Assembly: GCF_028330965.1 (NCBI RefSeq)
Contig: NZ_JAQMUB010000044.1
Location: forward strand, 1 to 64,000
Source of the DNA: Oscillatoria sp. CS-180
GTDB lineage: Bacteria; Cyanobacteriota; Cyanobacteriia; Phormidesmidales; Phormidesmidaceae
DNA: 64,000 nt
Reading direction: 5' to 3'
The position numbers were made by a program, and so were the translations under genes. Each line of letters opens with the position of its first letter. Within the stretch, counting starts at the first letter, position 1. The notes below the pieces were generated by a model, which did no database searches, was not told the DNA's origin, and saw only the letters and a list, made by a program, of their open reading frames with translations. Shown in pieces: positions 8,465 to 17,096 of the stretch.

Positions 8465-9898
8465 ATGGATATAAATCCGATGAATTTGCGATCGCCCCAA
8501 ACCTCAAAGACCATTTCTAAATCACACGCAGAAATTGCGTTCAAACATCCAGCTAAACATCGCCTCGCTCAGGGTATTGCTGGCCTTTTTATGATTAGTC
8601 TGCTCACCAGCGGCGGTTATCTGCTCTATCGGCAGTTCGTTCTGTTGCCCCAGCAGCAAGAACAAGCTCAAACGCAGACCGTTGAGGTTGAAACCACCAC
8701 CCTACCCATTATGGTGACAGCTAACGGAACGGTCGAAGCAGAGCAACTGACAAACGTTAGCCCTAAAACGTCAGAGCGTTTGGAAGAAGTGACCGTAGCT
8801 GAGGGCGATGCGGTTGAAGCAGGTCAGGCGTTAGCCTACATGGATGATTCTGATTTGCAGGGACAGCTCATCGAGACACAGGGGCAACTTGCTTCGGCCC
8901 GCGCTAATTTGGCCATGCTCGTCGCGGGTAATCGCCCACAAGAGATTGCCCAAGCTGAGGCTAATCTGGCTGACGCCGAAGCCAGTTTAAGCCAGGCTGA
9001 GGAAAACTTCCGCCGCTATGAAGTCCTCTATGAGCAGGGGGCGGTCTCAGCTGAAGAAACGACGGGCTATCGAACCGCTCGTGACACGGCGCAGGCACAG
9101 GTGAAAAGCGCGCAGCAGGCACTTGATCTCAGTCAGTCAGGTAGCCGTCAGGAAGAGATCGCTCAGGCCGAAGCCGCAGTGATGGAGGCGGAAGGAGCGT
9201 TTGTCACGATCATGACTCAGATTGAAGATGCGGTCATTCGAGCTCCTTTTAGCGGCGTTGTGACAGCTCGCTATGCAGACCCAGGTGATTTTGTTTCTCC
9301 TTCTACGGCTGCGAGTGAGACTGATTCGTCTTCGTCTTCTTCTATTCTCTCTTTGGCCTCTAACTATCAAGTAGTCGCAAGCGTAGCGGAAGCAGATATT
9401 GCTCAAATTCAGCCTGGGCAAACGGCTAGCATCACAGCTGATGCTTACCCTGATCGCCAGTTTGAAGGGACCGTAGCCCAGGTTGCCGAACAGGCCACAG
9501 TCTCCTCTGATGTGACCAGTTTTGAGGTCCGAGTCAATCTTTCTGAAGCGGTACAGTCACAACTCCGACCGGGGATGAACGTAGATGTCGAATTTCAAGC
9601 CGGTGAACTGACCGATGTCTTGGTCGTGCCAACCGTTGCTATTGTGCGAGAGGAACAAGGAGAAGGGGTCTTGGTCATGGGTCGCGACGGTACGCCTCGA
9701 TTTCTCTCGATTGAGACGGGGCTGACAGTTGACGATAAAACGGAGGTGATTTCGGGACTGGAAGGGGATGAACAAATCGTTTTGAGCGCGGCCCAGGGAC
9801 TGCCTGAGAATTTGCAAAACCGAGGGGGGTCGCCTCTCCTTCCAGGCGGTGGAGCTGGCGGTAATGGTCCGCCACGAGGAGGGGGCCCTGGTGGTTAA
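8465..9898 (+). CDS. Efflux RND/ABC periplasmic adaptor subunit (HlyD/MacA type)
   Basis: A 477-residue membrane-fusion protein. The N-terminus is cytoplasmic, with one anchor around residues 37-58 (AGLFMISLLTSGGYLLYRQF). It is followed by the barrel/lipoyl start (NVSPKTSERLEEVTVAEGDA), a long alpha-helical hairpin rich in A, E and Q, the second lipoyl half (IRAPFSGVVTARYADPGDFV), the beta-barrel, and a membrane-proximal domain. The C-terminus ends in a glycine/proline-rich tail. AAAGGAGGTG before ATG 8465 is a strong ribosome site. With the permease and ATPase that follow directly, it should form a MacA/MacB- or DevBCA-like exporter spanning the periplasm. The substrate is not evident. Confidence 0.9.
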   Translation: MDINPMNLRSPQTSKTISKSHAEIAFKHPAKHRLAQGIAGLFMISLLTSGGYLLYRQFVLLPQQQEQAQTQTVEVETTTLPIMVTANGTVEAEQLTNVSPKTSERLEEVTVAEGDAVEAGQALAYMDDSDLQGQLIETQGQLASARANLAMLVAGNRPQEIAQAEANLADAEASLSQAEENFRRYEVLYEQGAVSAEETTGYRTARDTAQAQVKSAQQALDLSQSGSRQEEIAQAEAAVMEAEGAFVTIMTQIEDAVIRAPFSGVVTARYADPGDFVSPSTAASETDSSSSSSILSLASNYQVVASVAEADIAQIQPGQTASITADAYPDRQFEGTVAQVAEQATVSSDVTSFEVRVNLSEAVQSQLRPGMNVDVEFQAGELTDVLVVPTVAIVREEQGEGVLVMGRDGTPRFLSIETGLTVDDKTEVISGLEGDEQIVLSAAQGLPENLQNRGGSPLLPGGGAGGNGPPRGGGPGG

Positions 9899-11180
9899 GA
9901 TTAGGTCTAAAAAGCCTCTAGCTTCTATTCAGCCGCCATCGATCTCTATCATGGAGATTTTGGCGATGGCGATCGCCGCACTGTGGAGCAATAAGCTACG
10001 CACCGCGCTCACCATGCTGGGCGTAATCATTGGGATTATGGCTGTGATTGCGGTTACCTCAGTCGGGCAAGGGGTACAGGCTGCTACCGAAGCAAATTTG
10101 CAGAACTTAGGCGCAGATGTTTTGCAAATTAGGGCAGGGGCCGCGAATAGCGGCAATATCAGCCAAGGCCGTGGGAGTGCAACCACACTGACTTGGAGCG
10201 ATGCCCAAGCCATTGCATCTCAGGTGACCGTAGCCGATACGGTAACGGCCTACCTAGAACATACGGCCCAGGTGGTTTATGGAGAAAACAACACGTCTAC
10301 AACTATTTTAGGGACGGATACCGATTACTTAGCGGTTAATAACATCACATTGCAATCAGGACGTTATTTCACCGAGGCGGAACTCACAGAAGCGCAGGCG
10401 GTGGCAATTTTGGGAGCAACTGTGAGAGATGATTTATTCGGCACAGATAGTGAGGCGATTGGGGCCAATATTCGCATTCAGGGGCAGCGCTACAGCGTGC
10501 TTGGGGTAGCCAATGAAAAAGGGGCTCAAGGACGAGAGAATCCGGATGAGCAGATTTATGTCCCCCTCACGAATATGTCAGCTCGGTTGGTGGGCAACAA
10601 TGCGCTGAGCGGTATTGCCGTTCAAGGGATTGCGGTGAAAGTGACTGAGCAGGCCCATTTAGAGGCGGCTGATTTTCAGATGACGAATTTACTGCGTGTG
10701 CGCCACAACATTCATCCCGCTAAAGGCGATGAAGATGATTTTGAGATCGTGAGCGCGGCTGATCTGGTTGAGACTCTCACCAGTACGGTGGGACTTTTCA
10801 CCATTATGGTGGCGGCGATCGCGGCGATTTCCCTCATCGTCGGCGGTATTGGCATTGCCAATATCATGCTGGTCTCAGTAGTCGAGCGGACCCGCGAGAT
10901 TGGCATTCGTAAGGCTGTTGGAGCAACCAATCAAGCAGTTTTAAGTCAGTTTTTGGCTGAGGCGATCGCCATTGCCGCTGCTGGCGGTGTTTTAGGCGTG
11001 GGGCTAGGCGTAGCGATCTCTGGGATAGCCGCGACGCTATTCGATTTTCCCGTTGTGATTGCGCTCTGGGCGATCGCCCTAGGAGTAGGACTCTCTTTTG
11101 TCATTGGCATTGTGGCGGGGGTGATTCCGGCCCGCAGCGCAGCCAAATTAGATCCAATTATTGCCTTAAGAAGTGATTAG
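9891..11180 (+). CDS. MacB-like ABC transporter permease
   Basis: A permease of the MacB/FtsX type. I prefer the GTG start at 9891: AGGAGG at 9877-9882 lies eight bases upstream and the gene then overlaps the adaptor stop by eight bases, as in coupled operons; an ATG at 9849 would extend it further into the adaptor gene. The protein has an N-terminal transmembrane helix (LGVIIGIMAVIAVTSVGQGV), a large periplasmic MacB-PCD domain, and three C-terminal helices of the FtsX domain (IAAISLIVGGIGIANIMLVS, then the VVERTREIGIRKAVGAT coupling helix). It needs the separate ATPase downstream, unlike fused MacB. Confidence 0.9.
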   Translation: MVKIRSKKPLASIQPPSISIMEILAMAIAALWSNKLRTALTMLGVIIGIMAVIAVTSVGQGVQAATEANLQNLGADVLQIRAGAANSGNISQGRGSATTLTWSDAQAIASQVTVADTVTAYLEHTAQVVYGENNTSTTILGTDTDYLAVNNITLQSGRYFTEAELTEAQAVAILGATVRDDLFGTDSEAIGANIRIQGQRYSVLGVANEKGAQGRENPDEQIYVPLTNMSARLVGNNALSGIAVQGIAVKVTEQAHLEAADFQMTNLLRVRHNIHPAKGDEDDFEIVSAADLVETLTSTVGLFTIMVAAIAAISLIVGGIGIANIMLVSVVERTREIGIRKAVGATNQAVLSQFLAEAIAIAAAGGVLGVGLGVAISGIAATLFDFPVVIALWAIALGVGLSFVIGIVAGVIPARSAAKLDPIIALRSD

Positions 11181-11188
11181 CAGGCGTC

Positions 11189-11905
11189 ATGATGACCACC
11201 ATGATTTGGATGACAGGAATTCGTAAAACTTACCGCTTGGGTGAAGTGGAAGTGCCCGTACTGAAGGGCATTGACCTCACCATTGAGGAAGGCGACTATG
11301 TTTCGATTATGGGAGCCTCAGGGTCAGGCAAATCGACGCTGATGAACATTATTGGCTGCCTTGATCGCCCCTCGGCGGGCCACTATGTCCTAGAAGGGCG
11401 CAACTTAACCACGCTGAACAATAAAGGCCTCGCCTACATTCGCAATCAGCGCATTGGCTTTGTGTTTCAGCAGTTTAACCTGTTGCCTCGGTCAACGGCG
11501 TTAGAAAACGTCATGCTACCAATGGTTTATGCCGGTGCGAGTCGGAGCCAGCGACGTCAACAGGCAGCAGTCGCTCTGACTCGGGTGGGCTTGGGCGATC
11601 GCCTAGGCAACCGGCCTAGTCAGCTATCGGGAGGACAACAGCAGCGAGTGGCGATCGCCCGGGCGCTAGTCAACCGTCCAGCATTGGTGCTGGCGGACGA
11701 ACCGACCGGCGCGCTCGATAGTCAAACCTCTCATGAGGTCATGACCCTCCTCACCGAACTCAACCACCAAGGCATCACCGTCATCATTGTGACCCATGAG
11801 CCTGATATTGCCGCACAAACCCATCGCGTCATCCACGTTCAGGACGGGTTGCTTCAAGGACAAGAGCATACAGGGAATAGTGCCAGTCTTCGGATGCAGA
11901 AGTGA
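11189..11905 (+). CDS. ABC transporter ATP-binding protein (MacB/LolD type)
   Basis: A 238-residue ATPase of the MacB/LolD family that powers the permease encoded eight bases upstream. All motifs are present: Walker [15 protein letters not shown]-loop [11 protein letters not shown], signature [16 protein letters not shown], Walker [15 protein letters not shown] and the switch histidine in VIIVTHEPD. Two or three in-frame ATGs near 11189-11201 are possible starts. It completes a three-gene adaptor-permease-ATPase operon that also follows the YHYH gene. No obvious terminator separates it from the convergent kinase gene about 95 bases further on. Confidence 0.93.
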   Translation: MMTTMIWMTGIRKTYRLGEVEVPVLKGIDLTIEEGDYVSIMGASGSGKSTLMNIIGCLDRPSAGHYVLEGRNLTTLNNKGLAYIRNQRIGFVFQQFNLLPRSTALENVMLPMVYAGASRSQRRQQAAVALTRVGLGDRLGNRPSQLSGGQQQRVAIARALVNRPALVLADEPTGALDSQTSHEVMTLLTELNHQGITVIIVTHEPDIAAQTHRVIHVQDGLLQGQEHTGNSASLRMQK

Positions 11906-11999
11906 CACGTCAGTTAACCCATACGCCTCTGCCTCAACAGTTCTGATAGGCTACCTAAGTTGCTCCTCGGCAACCTACGCGGCAAACTCGAACATTGCT

Positions 12000-13436
12000 T
12001 CATACAACATTGGGCAGGCATAGGATAAAAACGGTTTGATTGCCAAACGTATCATCTAGAATCAGCGTTCCTTGATGGGCACGAATAATTTCTTGTGAAA
12101 GGCTAAGTCCTAGACCAAGGCCATCTACTTTGCGAGTGCGGGCGGGGTCACCTCGGTAAAAGCGATCAAAGATGCGATCTCGCTCTGCTTTTGACAATGG
12201 GTTAGAGGCATTTGCAACGGTAATTTGAACTTGCCCCTGCCGCTGTCTAGCCTCGATACGAATCCATCCATTCGAAAGATTATATTTGACTGCATTGCTG
12301 GTGAGGTTTTGCAGCACCTGAGCAATTAAATCTCGATCTCCTTGAACACCAAGATTGGGAGCAATGTCAGCTTGAATCGAAAGGTCATCTGCAAGCAGGT
12401 CTAAATCCTCCACCAAGACGGTGAGCAATGCCGAAAGGTTAATCGACTCTTTGTTCAGTCTCATCTGTCCAGCGTCAGCCTGCGAGAGTAGCAGCAGCTT
12501 ACGGACAATGCCGCTAAGACGACGGACTTCTTCTAGGAAACTACTCAAGGTTTGCTGAAGCGGGGAACCCGCTTCGGCTTGCTGCAAACCCTGTTCGAGT
12601 TCGCCTTGCAGAACGGCAAGGGGCGTTTTGAGTTCGTGGGCAGCGTCGGCACTGAAGCGAGAAGCTTGCATAAAGCTGCGCTCTAGCCGCGCTAGCATCC
12701 GGTTAAACACCTCGATTAGGGCGGTAAATTCAATGTCCACATCGCTCAAAGAAACGCGCTGGTTGAGGTCAGTGGCGGTGACCTGCTGCATCGTTGCCGT
12801 TAGCTGACGGACCGAACGGAGGGCACTGCCCGACAGCGCCCAGGCCCCAACTGCCACTAGCAGCAAGACAGAGGGAATAGTAACCAGGAAGGTGTTGCGG
12901 ATAACGGCCATGTCTTGGCGGAGCCCCTGCAGATTGGTGGCGATCGCTACTTGATGGGCGGGAAAGCTGGTGGCTCCCACTCGCCAGCTGGCATCTGCTG
13001 TATGTAGCGTCATCAGGCGAGGTCGCAGATTGGGCGGCGGCGGGGGCGGGCGACCATTACTGTCTTCTGGCGGAGGTAAGTCTGATGTTGGTGAGAGCGC
13101 CGGACGGGGCGGATACAGACTAGGTCGGTCGAACGCAGGATCCCAGCTCTCTGACTGGTAAAAGGGCTCACCCTGGGCATCGAGAATTTGTAGCGCAATT
13201 TCACTACCCATTTCGGCGTCTAGGTCTTGTGTGAGATTTGTGTCCCAATCTCGTGAGTCACCGGCAGTGGGCAGCGGCCTATCGAAGCGCTGGATCTGAT
13301 TTTCTAGGCGAGTGTCCAACTGGCTAATTTTAGCGCTATAGATTAGCCGCCAAGCCAAGCCACTGAACCCGACTAAGGCTGAACCGGCCAGCACCGTAGA
13401 CAGCAGGGCCAGACGCAGCCGAAAGGACCGCTTCAC
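12000..13436 (-). CDS. Sensor histidine kinase (RppB/NrsS-like)
   Basis: A 478-residue membrane kinase. It has two transmembrane helices (near residues 9-30 and about 180-200) bracketing a periplasmic sensor of roughly 145 residues with a striking proline run (SNGRPPPPPPNLRPRL). HAMP follows, then the phosphoacceptor DAAHELKTPLAV (His267), the N box NLTSNAVKYN and the G boxes DGLGLGLSLSQEII. Kinases of this layout next to an OmpR regulator resemble cyanobacterial RppB/NrsS-type sensors of metals or redox; the ligand here is unknown. Its start overlaps the regulator stop by four bases, so both are one operon read toward the convergent efflux genes. Confidence 0.9.
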   Translation of the reverse strand: MKRSFRLRLALLSTVLAGSALVGFSGLAWRLIYSAKISQLDTRLENQIQRFDRPLPTAGDSRDWDTNLTQDLDAEMGSEIALQILDAQGEPFYQSESWDPAFDRPSLYPPRPALSPTSDLPPPEDSNGRPPPPPPNLRPRLMTLHTADASWRVGATSFPAHQVAIATNLQGLRQDMAVIRNTFLVTIPSVLLLVAVGAWALSGSALRSVRQLTATMQQVTATDLNQRVSLSDVDIEFTALIEVFNRMLARLERSFMQASRFSADAAHELKTPLAVLQGELEQGLQQAEAGSPLQQTLSSFLEEVRRLSGIVRKLLLLSQADAGQMRLNKESINLSALLTVLVEDLDLLADDLSIQADIAPNLGVQGDRDLIAQVLQNLTSNAVKYNLSNGWIRIEARQRQGQVQITVANASNPLSKAERDRIFDRFYRGDPARTRKVDGLGLGLSLSQEIIRAHQGTLILDDTFGNQTVFILCLPNVV

Positions 13437-14116
13437 GGTGCTGCCTCAGGTGCACGAAACCGATAGCCGACGCCGCGCACGTTCTCAATGTGGCTAGGTT
13501 CACCTGCGCAGTCAATTTTCTTGCGCAGCCGCTGAATGCACACGTCTACTACGTTGGTGCCAGGGTTGAAGTCATAGCCCCATACGTGCTCTAGAATTTG
13601 AGTGCGGGTGAAGACGCGACCGGGCGATCGCATCAGATATTCCAGCAGGTTGAACTCTCGCGTGGTCAGCTCTATCGTTTGTTCCTGACAACTCACCTCC
13701 CGCGTAATCCGGTCCAACCTAAGATCGGCTACCGTCAGCAGGTTCTGCCGTTCGCCCACGCTGCGCCGCACGACCGCGTGAATACGAGCCACTAGCTCTT
13801 CGACAAAAAAGGGCTTGGTGATGTAGTCATCGGCCCCCAGGTTGAGCCCTGTCAGCCGGTCGTCTAGCTCACTGCGGGCTGTCACCAAAATTACGGGCGT
13901 GCTCCGTCCAGACTGCCGTAGCTGTTTAAGAATCGCCAGTCCGTCTTTTCCCGGTACCATAATATCGAGAACTAGCACATCGTAATCTTGGTCTAACGCT
14001 AGCGCTAGTGCCTCGTTGCCGTTTTCACAGTAGTCCACGACAAATCCCTGCTCGGCTAGGCCAGTTCGAACAAAGTTAGCAATTTTGGGTTCGTCTTCTA
14101 CAAACAAAACGCGCAT
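13433..14116 (-). CDS. OmpR/PhoB-family response regulator (RppA-like)
   Basis: A 227-residue two-domain regulator. The receiver domain shows the acidic pocket (VEDEP), the phosphoacceptor Asp51 in VLVLDIMVPGKDG, and LVTA and KPF for the conserved Thr/Ser and Lys. The C-terminal winged helix runs from about residue 130 and ends in the typical IENVRGVGYRF. It should be phosphorylated by the kinase encoded just downstream. A TTACAAAACTGTAA palindrome lies 79 bases before its start, inside a segment duplicated from the secreted-protein gene at 5745. Autoregulation and control of that gene are therefore predicted. Confidence 0.92.
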   Translation of the reverse strand: MRVLFVEDEPKIANFVRTGLAEQGFVVDYCENGNEALALALDQDYDVLVLDIMVPGKDGLAILKQLRQSGRSTPVILVTARSELDDRLTGLNLGADDYITKPFFVEELVARIHAVVRRSVGERQNLLTVADLRLDRITREVSCQEQTIELTTREFNLLEYLMRSPGRVFTRTQILEHVWGYDFNPGTNVVDVCIQRLRKKIDCAGEPSHIENVRGVGYRFRAPEAAP

Positions 14117-14193
14117 CGTTCAATCGGTGGCTTGGGCAGTAGCGGCTTTCTTAAATTACAAAGCCTAGGCACAAAAAGCTCAACCCTATCCGA

Positions 14194-14336
14194 ATTACAA
14201 AACTGTAAGTCAGAGCGGGGCAGTGCTGTAATTTTCTGCCTGCTTAATAGAAACAGTTCGGGCTTAATCCCCTAAATCACCCTATTTGGAGACACCTACC
14301 CTGAAATTCAACAGAGTTGGAAAAATGGAACTCAAT
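14194..14336 (+). repeat. Duplicated promoter/operator region, copy B, with dead gene start
   Basis: About 143 bases match 5637-5780. The palindrome TTACAAAACTGTAA is perfect at 14195-14208, and the CTGTAATTTTCTGCCTGCTT block is unchanged. The duplicated gene start is dead: the ATG has become CTG (14301-14303), and only about a dozen codons of similarity remain before the sequence diverges. What survives best is the operator, which now lies upstream of the leftward response-regulator gene. This is a decayed duplicate whose regulatory part may have been kept. Confidence 0.6.
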
Positions 14337-14446
14337 TTTTTCGGATCATCTCGATGACTTGAGATAAATCTTTTCAATATATAGACCGTCATCATTCTTG
14401 GAAGGTGTGTTGCAGCTACAGTTGCGTCGCTAGACCTGCCAAAACC

Positions 14447-14893
14447 TCATGGCTTTTGGTAACTGGCTACTCGAATTATCAGCTTTCCCTGCTGAGGATT
14501 GCGAGTGAAAACAAAAGCTCCCTCAGTCGTTTCTTGGCTTGATAAAAACTTGAGAATTTGCTCACCTGATTCAACAGTTGCGCCATCGATTTGGAGTTCT
14601 GCAATGACCTGAACTGACTCGGCTGTTTCGCCTCCTATGTTAGTGACTTCAAAGGGAACGTAGAATGATCCTTGCGACTGGCGCATCTCAGCCCGGCTGA
14701 CCTGCAAAATCGGCGGTTGTTGCTGCTGATCGCTAGCCCATAAATACCCAACTAAAGCAATCACACCAAGCAATAGGGCCGAAGCTATGGCAAAACTAGT
14801 CCACTCGGCTATGGAAGAAGGCCAGGAAGACGCTACAGCGTCTTCCTTTGGGTCAGCCTTGTTAGGTGCGGTATTTGATTCCTTTAGCTTCAT
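14447..14893 (-). CDS. TIGR02588 family protein
   Basis: Start ATG 14893 (MKLKESN) is chosen because it overlaps the upstream gene stop by ATGA; the longer frame to 14971 would lie inside that gene. The 148-residue product has one transmembrane helix near residues 32-52 (FAIASALLLGVIALVGYLWA) and a C-terminal extracytoplasmic beta domain (QGSFYVPFEVTNIGGETAES). This layout, and the pairing with a TIGR02587 membrane protein, match the TIGR02588 family, seen in cyanobacteria and some alphaproteobacteria. The function of the pair is unknown. Confidence 0.75.
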   Translation of the reverse strand: MKLKESNTAPNKADPKEDAVASSWPSSIAEWTSFAIASALLLGVIALVGYLWASDQQQQPPILQVSRAEMRQSQGSFYVPFEVTNIGGETAESVQVIAELQIDGATVESGEQILKFLSSQETTEGAFVFTRNPQQGKLIIRVASYQKP

Positions 14894-15798
14894 AAAGCTA
14901 GCCTCCCAGCGGCGCCGCCAATCGTTGTCGGCAATCCCAAAATCAAGATATGGCGAAAGGCAACCTCCCAAGGAGTCGACCAGCTAATCTGCTGGAAAAA
15001 GCCCAGCATTACCGCAGCCGCCCCTAGGGATACTAAATAGGACATAACGGTTTCGCTAGGTGGACTTTGAAAGAGCCCTTGCTGCATCTGTCTTTGACTT
15101 TGGCGAGTGAAATTAGCCTGGAAAACAATCATGTATGAAATGCCTAGCGAGGCTAGCACGACGCCCAATAGCCAAGGGCCTTCGACCGCACCTACCAGGG
15201 TTGGCACTTCTTCAGTAGGGGCAATGCTAAAGGCAACAATTAGAGCCCCCATTAGCGTTACACCAATATCGGCCAGCGTTTCATTGAGATTTTCTTTTGG
15301 GAAAAACTGCTTAAGGGCTTTTGATTTGAGCGTACCTTGTGAATTGGGTGGGCTGTCATTATCACCGTCGGCAGGTTGCAAAAACTGATTCGCTAGCGCT
15401 GCTCCTAAGGCAAAAGGAACACCTTCAAAAATAATTTTGCCAAGGGCTTCCCGGAGCTGGGTTTGTAGCGTAATCTCACGCAGTAGAACAAGCATCAGTG
15501 TGGCACTGACTAAACCAATGGCAACAGCATCAACGGTATCACTGAGGGCCTCACGGGCAGTAGAAGCGCCGCTCTTACGAAACCCTTCAGTGAGGTTAAG
15601 GGCAAACACAACCACTAACATAGCCACGATCGCAGCTAGCATAATCGGCGGCTCTACCCACGACCCAATCCACCAAACCTCCATGGTGTAAAGGAGCGGA
15701 ATCCCAAATAAAAAACCCCCTGCAGCTCCCCGCAGCAGGTCATTGAATTCTTGGTTAAACGCTTTGCGGTAACGACGACGGTGACGGTGAGATGACAT
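14890..15798 (-). CDS. TIGR02587 family integral membrane protein
   Basis: A polytopic membrane protein of about 300 residues. The internal start MSSHRHRRRYRKAFNQEF (ATG 15798) is preferred to the frame start at 15867, because the family begins with a basic cytoplasmic segment followed by NDLLRGAAGGFLFGIPLLYT. About seven or eight hydrophobic segments follow. It is translationally coupled to the TIGR02588 gene downstream. The pair presumably forms a membrane complex of unknown role. Position beside the manganese catalase and the stress-type two-component system is suggestive only. Confidence 0.78.
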   Translation of the reverse strand: MSSHRHRRRYRKAFNQEFNDLLRGAAGGFLFGIPLLYTMEVWWIGSWVEPPIMLAAIVAMLVVVFALNLTEGFRKSGASTAREALSDTVDAVAIGLVSATLMLVLLREITLQTQLREALGKIIFEGVPFALGAALANQFLQPADGDNDSPPNSQGTLKSKALKQFFPKENLNETLADIGVTLMGALIVAFSIAPTEEVPTLVGAVEGPWLLGVVLASLGISYMIVFQANFTRQSQRQMQQGLFQSPPSETVMSYLVSLGAAAVMLGFFQQISWSTPWEVAFRHILILGLPTTIGGAAGRLAL

Positions 15799-16403
15799 CG
15801 AAATATAACTTCTCAGACGGGCAGCAAATTTAGCGTGTTGTAGGTGCAATCTATAAAGCTGGATCACGCTGGCGCTACATGATGTAATGCGGCTGTGAGG
15901 AGGAAACTACCGTTTTGCAGGGATTCTAGGGCTAGTTCTACTAACAGGTCCGCGATCGCTTGTAGCACTGTCTAAAGTTCTAATAGTCGCAGACAGTTGT
16001 AATGCTCCCCAGAGCAGACGTTCCGATAACAAAATAGGATTACCCCTAAAGTATATGGACTCCTTTAGGATTTCAGGAAGTAGCTCTACTGACCTCTGCT
16101 GTGAGTAGGATTCGGCGTGATCACTCCCTCTTTCTAAGTAACGATCTCCTATTAGTATTAAAGTAGATTTTTACCCGCATATCGTCATCCTATATAATCA
16201 TTGATATGAGAGGATTCCATAGGGAAATAATCCTCCAATAAAGTCTTTCTTGATAATCCAAATGGAATCGCTATATCTTTCCAATGAAGGAGTTGAATTA
16301 AAAAATACCCGCTTACTGTTGAAGAACGTCCTTCTGAGGCTTTTTCCCTCAAAGCAATTCCTCAGAAGAAGCGAAAAGAATCATTGCAACTTTCATCGAA
16401 ATC
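15799..16403. other. Intergenic region upstream of the manganese catalase
   Basis: About 600 bases. The left half contains a decayed glycosyltransferase end (listed separately). The right half is AT-rich and presumably carries the catalase promoter; no strong ribosome site precedes ATG 16404. A 61-codon frame at 16250 is not convincing as a gene. Confidence 0.4.
15972..16043 (-). pseudogene. Remnant of a GT9 glycosyltransferase C-terminus
   Basis: Leftward translation gives CYRNVCSGEHYNCLRLLEL followed by a stop at 15972-15974. This matches the intact GT9 protein encoded at 17093-18181, which has CYKSVCPEEHHNCLRLLAP at its C-terminus, and the DNA is also similar (TCGCAGACAGTTGT is shared). 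Upstream the frame decays quickly. So a second copy of this gene end lies on the other side of the catalase gene, implying a duplication, or an insertion that split an older arrangement. Confidence 0.6.
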
Positions 16404-17096
16404 ATGTTTTTTCACAAAAAAGAGCTCATTGCTAAATCCGTTAATGTTGATGCTCCTGATCCCAAATTTGCTCAGCTATTGTTAGAGCAATTTGGTGGTG
16501 CTACAGGTGAACTTTCTGCTGCTCTTCAATACTGGGTGCAGTCTTTTCATGTCGAAGATCAGGGCATTAAGGACATGTTGCAAGACATCGCCGTAGAAGA
16601 GTTTAGTCATCTTGAAATGATTGGAAAATTGATTGAGGTTCACACTAAAAATGTTGATCAATCCGATGCCTTCAAGAGTACTTTGTTTGCCGTTAGAGGT
16701 GTAGGTCCCCACTTCTTGGATTCGCAAGGTAGTAACTGGACAGCTGCGTATCTCAATGAAGGCGGCGACGTCGTACGCGATCTACGGGCTAACATTGCTG
16801 CCGAGGCAGGTGCTCGCCAGACTTATGAGTCACTGATTAAACTGGCTCCCGATTCAGGGACTAAAGAAACGCTTGTGCATCTACTGACGCGCGAAATTTC
16901 TCACACCAAGATGTTCATGAATGCTTTGAACTCGCTTGGTAAATTGACTGATCCATTCTTCGGCAACGTTGAGCCCGATGAGACGGTCGATATTTACTAC
17001 AACCTCTCAAGTGGCAATGGTCAAGATGAAAGGGGTCCCTGGAATTCTGATCAGGATTTCAACTATGTTGCTGATCCCTTGAGCGCTAAGGCTTAG
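16404..17096 (+). CDS. Manganese catalase
   Basis: A 230-residue non-haem catalase that dismutates hydrogen peroxide at a dimanganese site in a four-helix bundle. The expected carboxylate and histidine ligands are present: GELSAALQY (Glu36), AVEEFSHLEM (Glu66, His69), AAEAGARQTYE, and LTREISHTKMF. GPWNSDQDF near the C-terminus is also characteristic. It is complete and of normal length for the short cyanobacterial form. It is the only plus-strand gene between two minus-strand blocks, and its stop overlaps that of the convergent GT9 gene. Composition is a little more AT-rich than the neighbouring sugar genes, compatible with acquisition. Confidence 0.93.
   Translation: MFFHKKELIAKSVNVDAPDPKFAQLLLEQFGGATGELSAALQYWVQSFHVEDQGIKDMLQDIAVEEFSHLEMIGKLIEVHTKNVDQSDAFKSTLFAVRGVGPHFLDSQGSNWTAAYLNEGGDVVRDLRANIAAEAGARQTYESLIKLAPDSGTKETLVHLLTREISHTKMFMNALNSLGKLTDPFFGNVEPDETVDIYYNLSSGNGQDERGPWNSDQDFNYVADPLSAKA

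Noticed and set aside
16250-16435. 61-codon frame before the catalase
   Set aside because: Overlaps the catalase start and has AT-rich, non-family sequence; probably promoter DNA.
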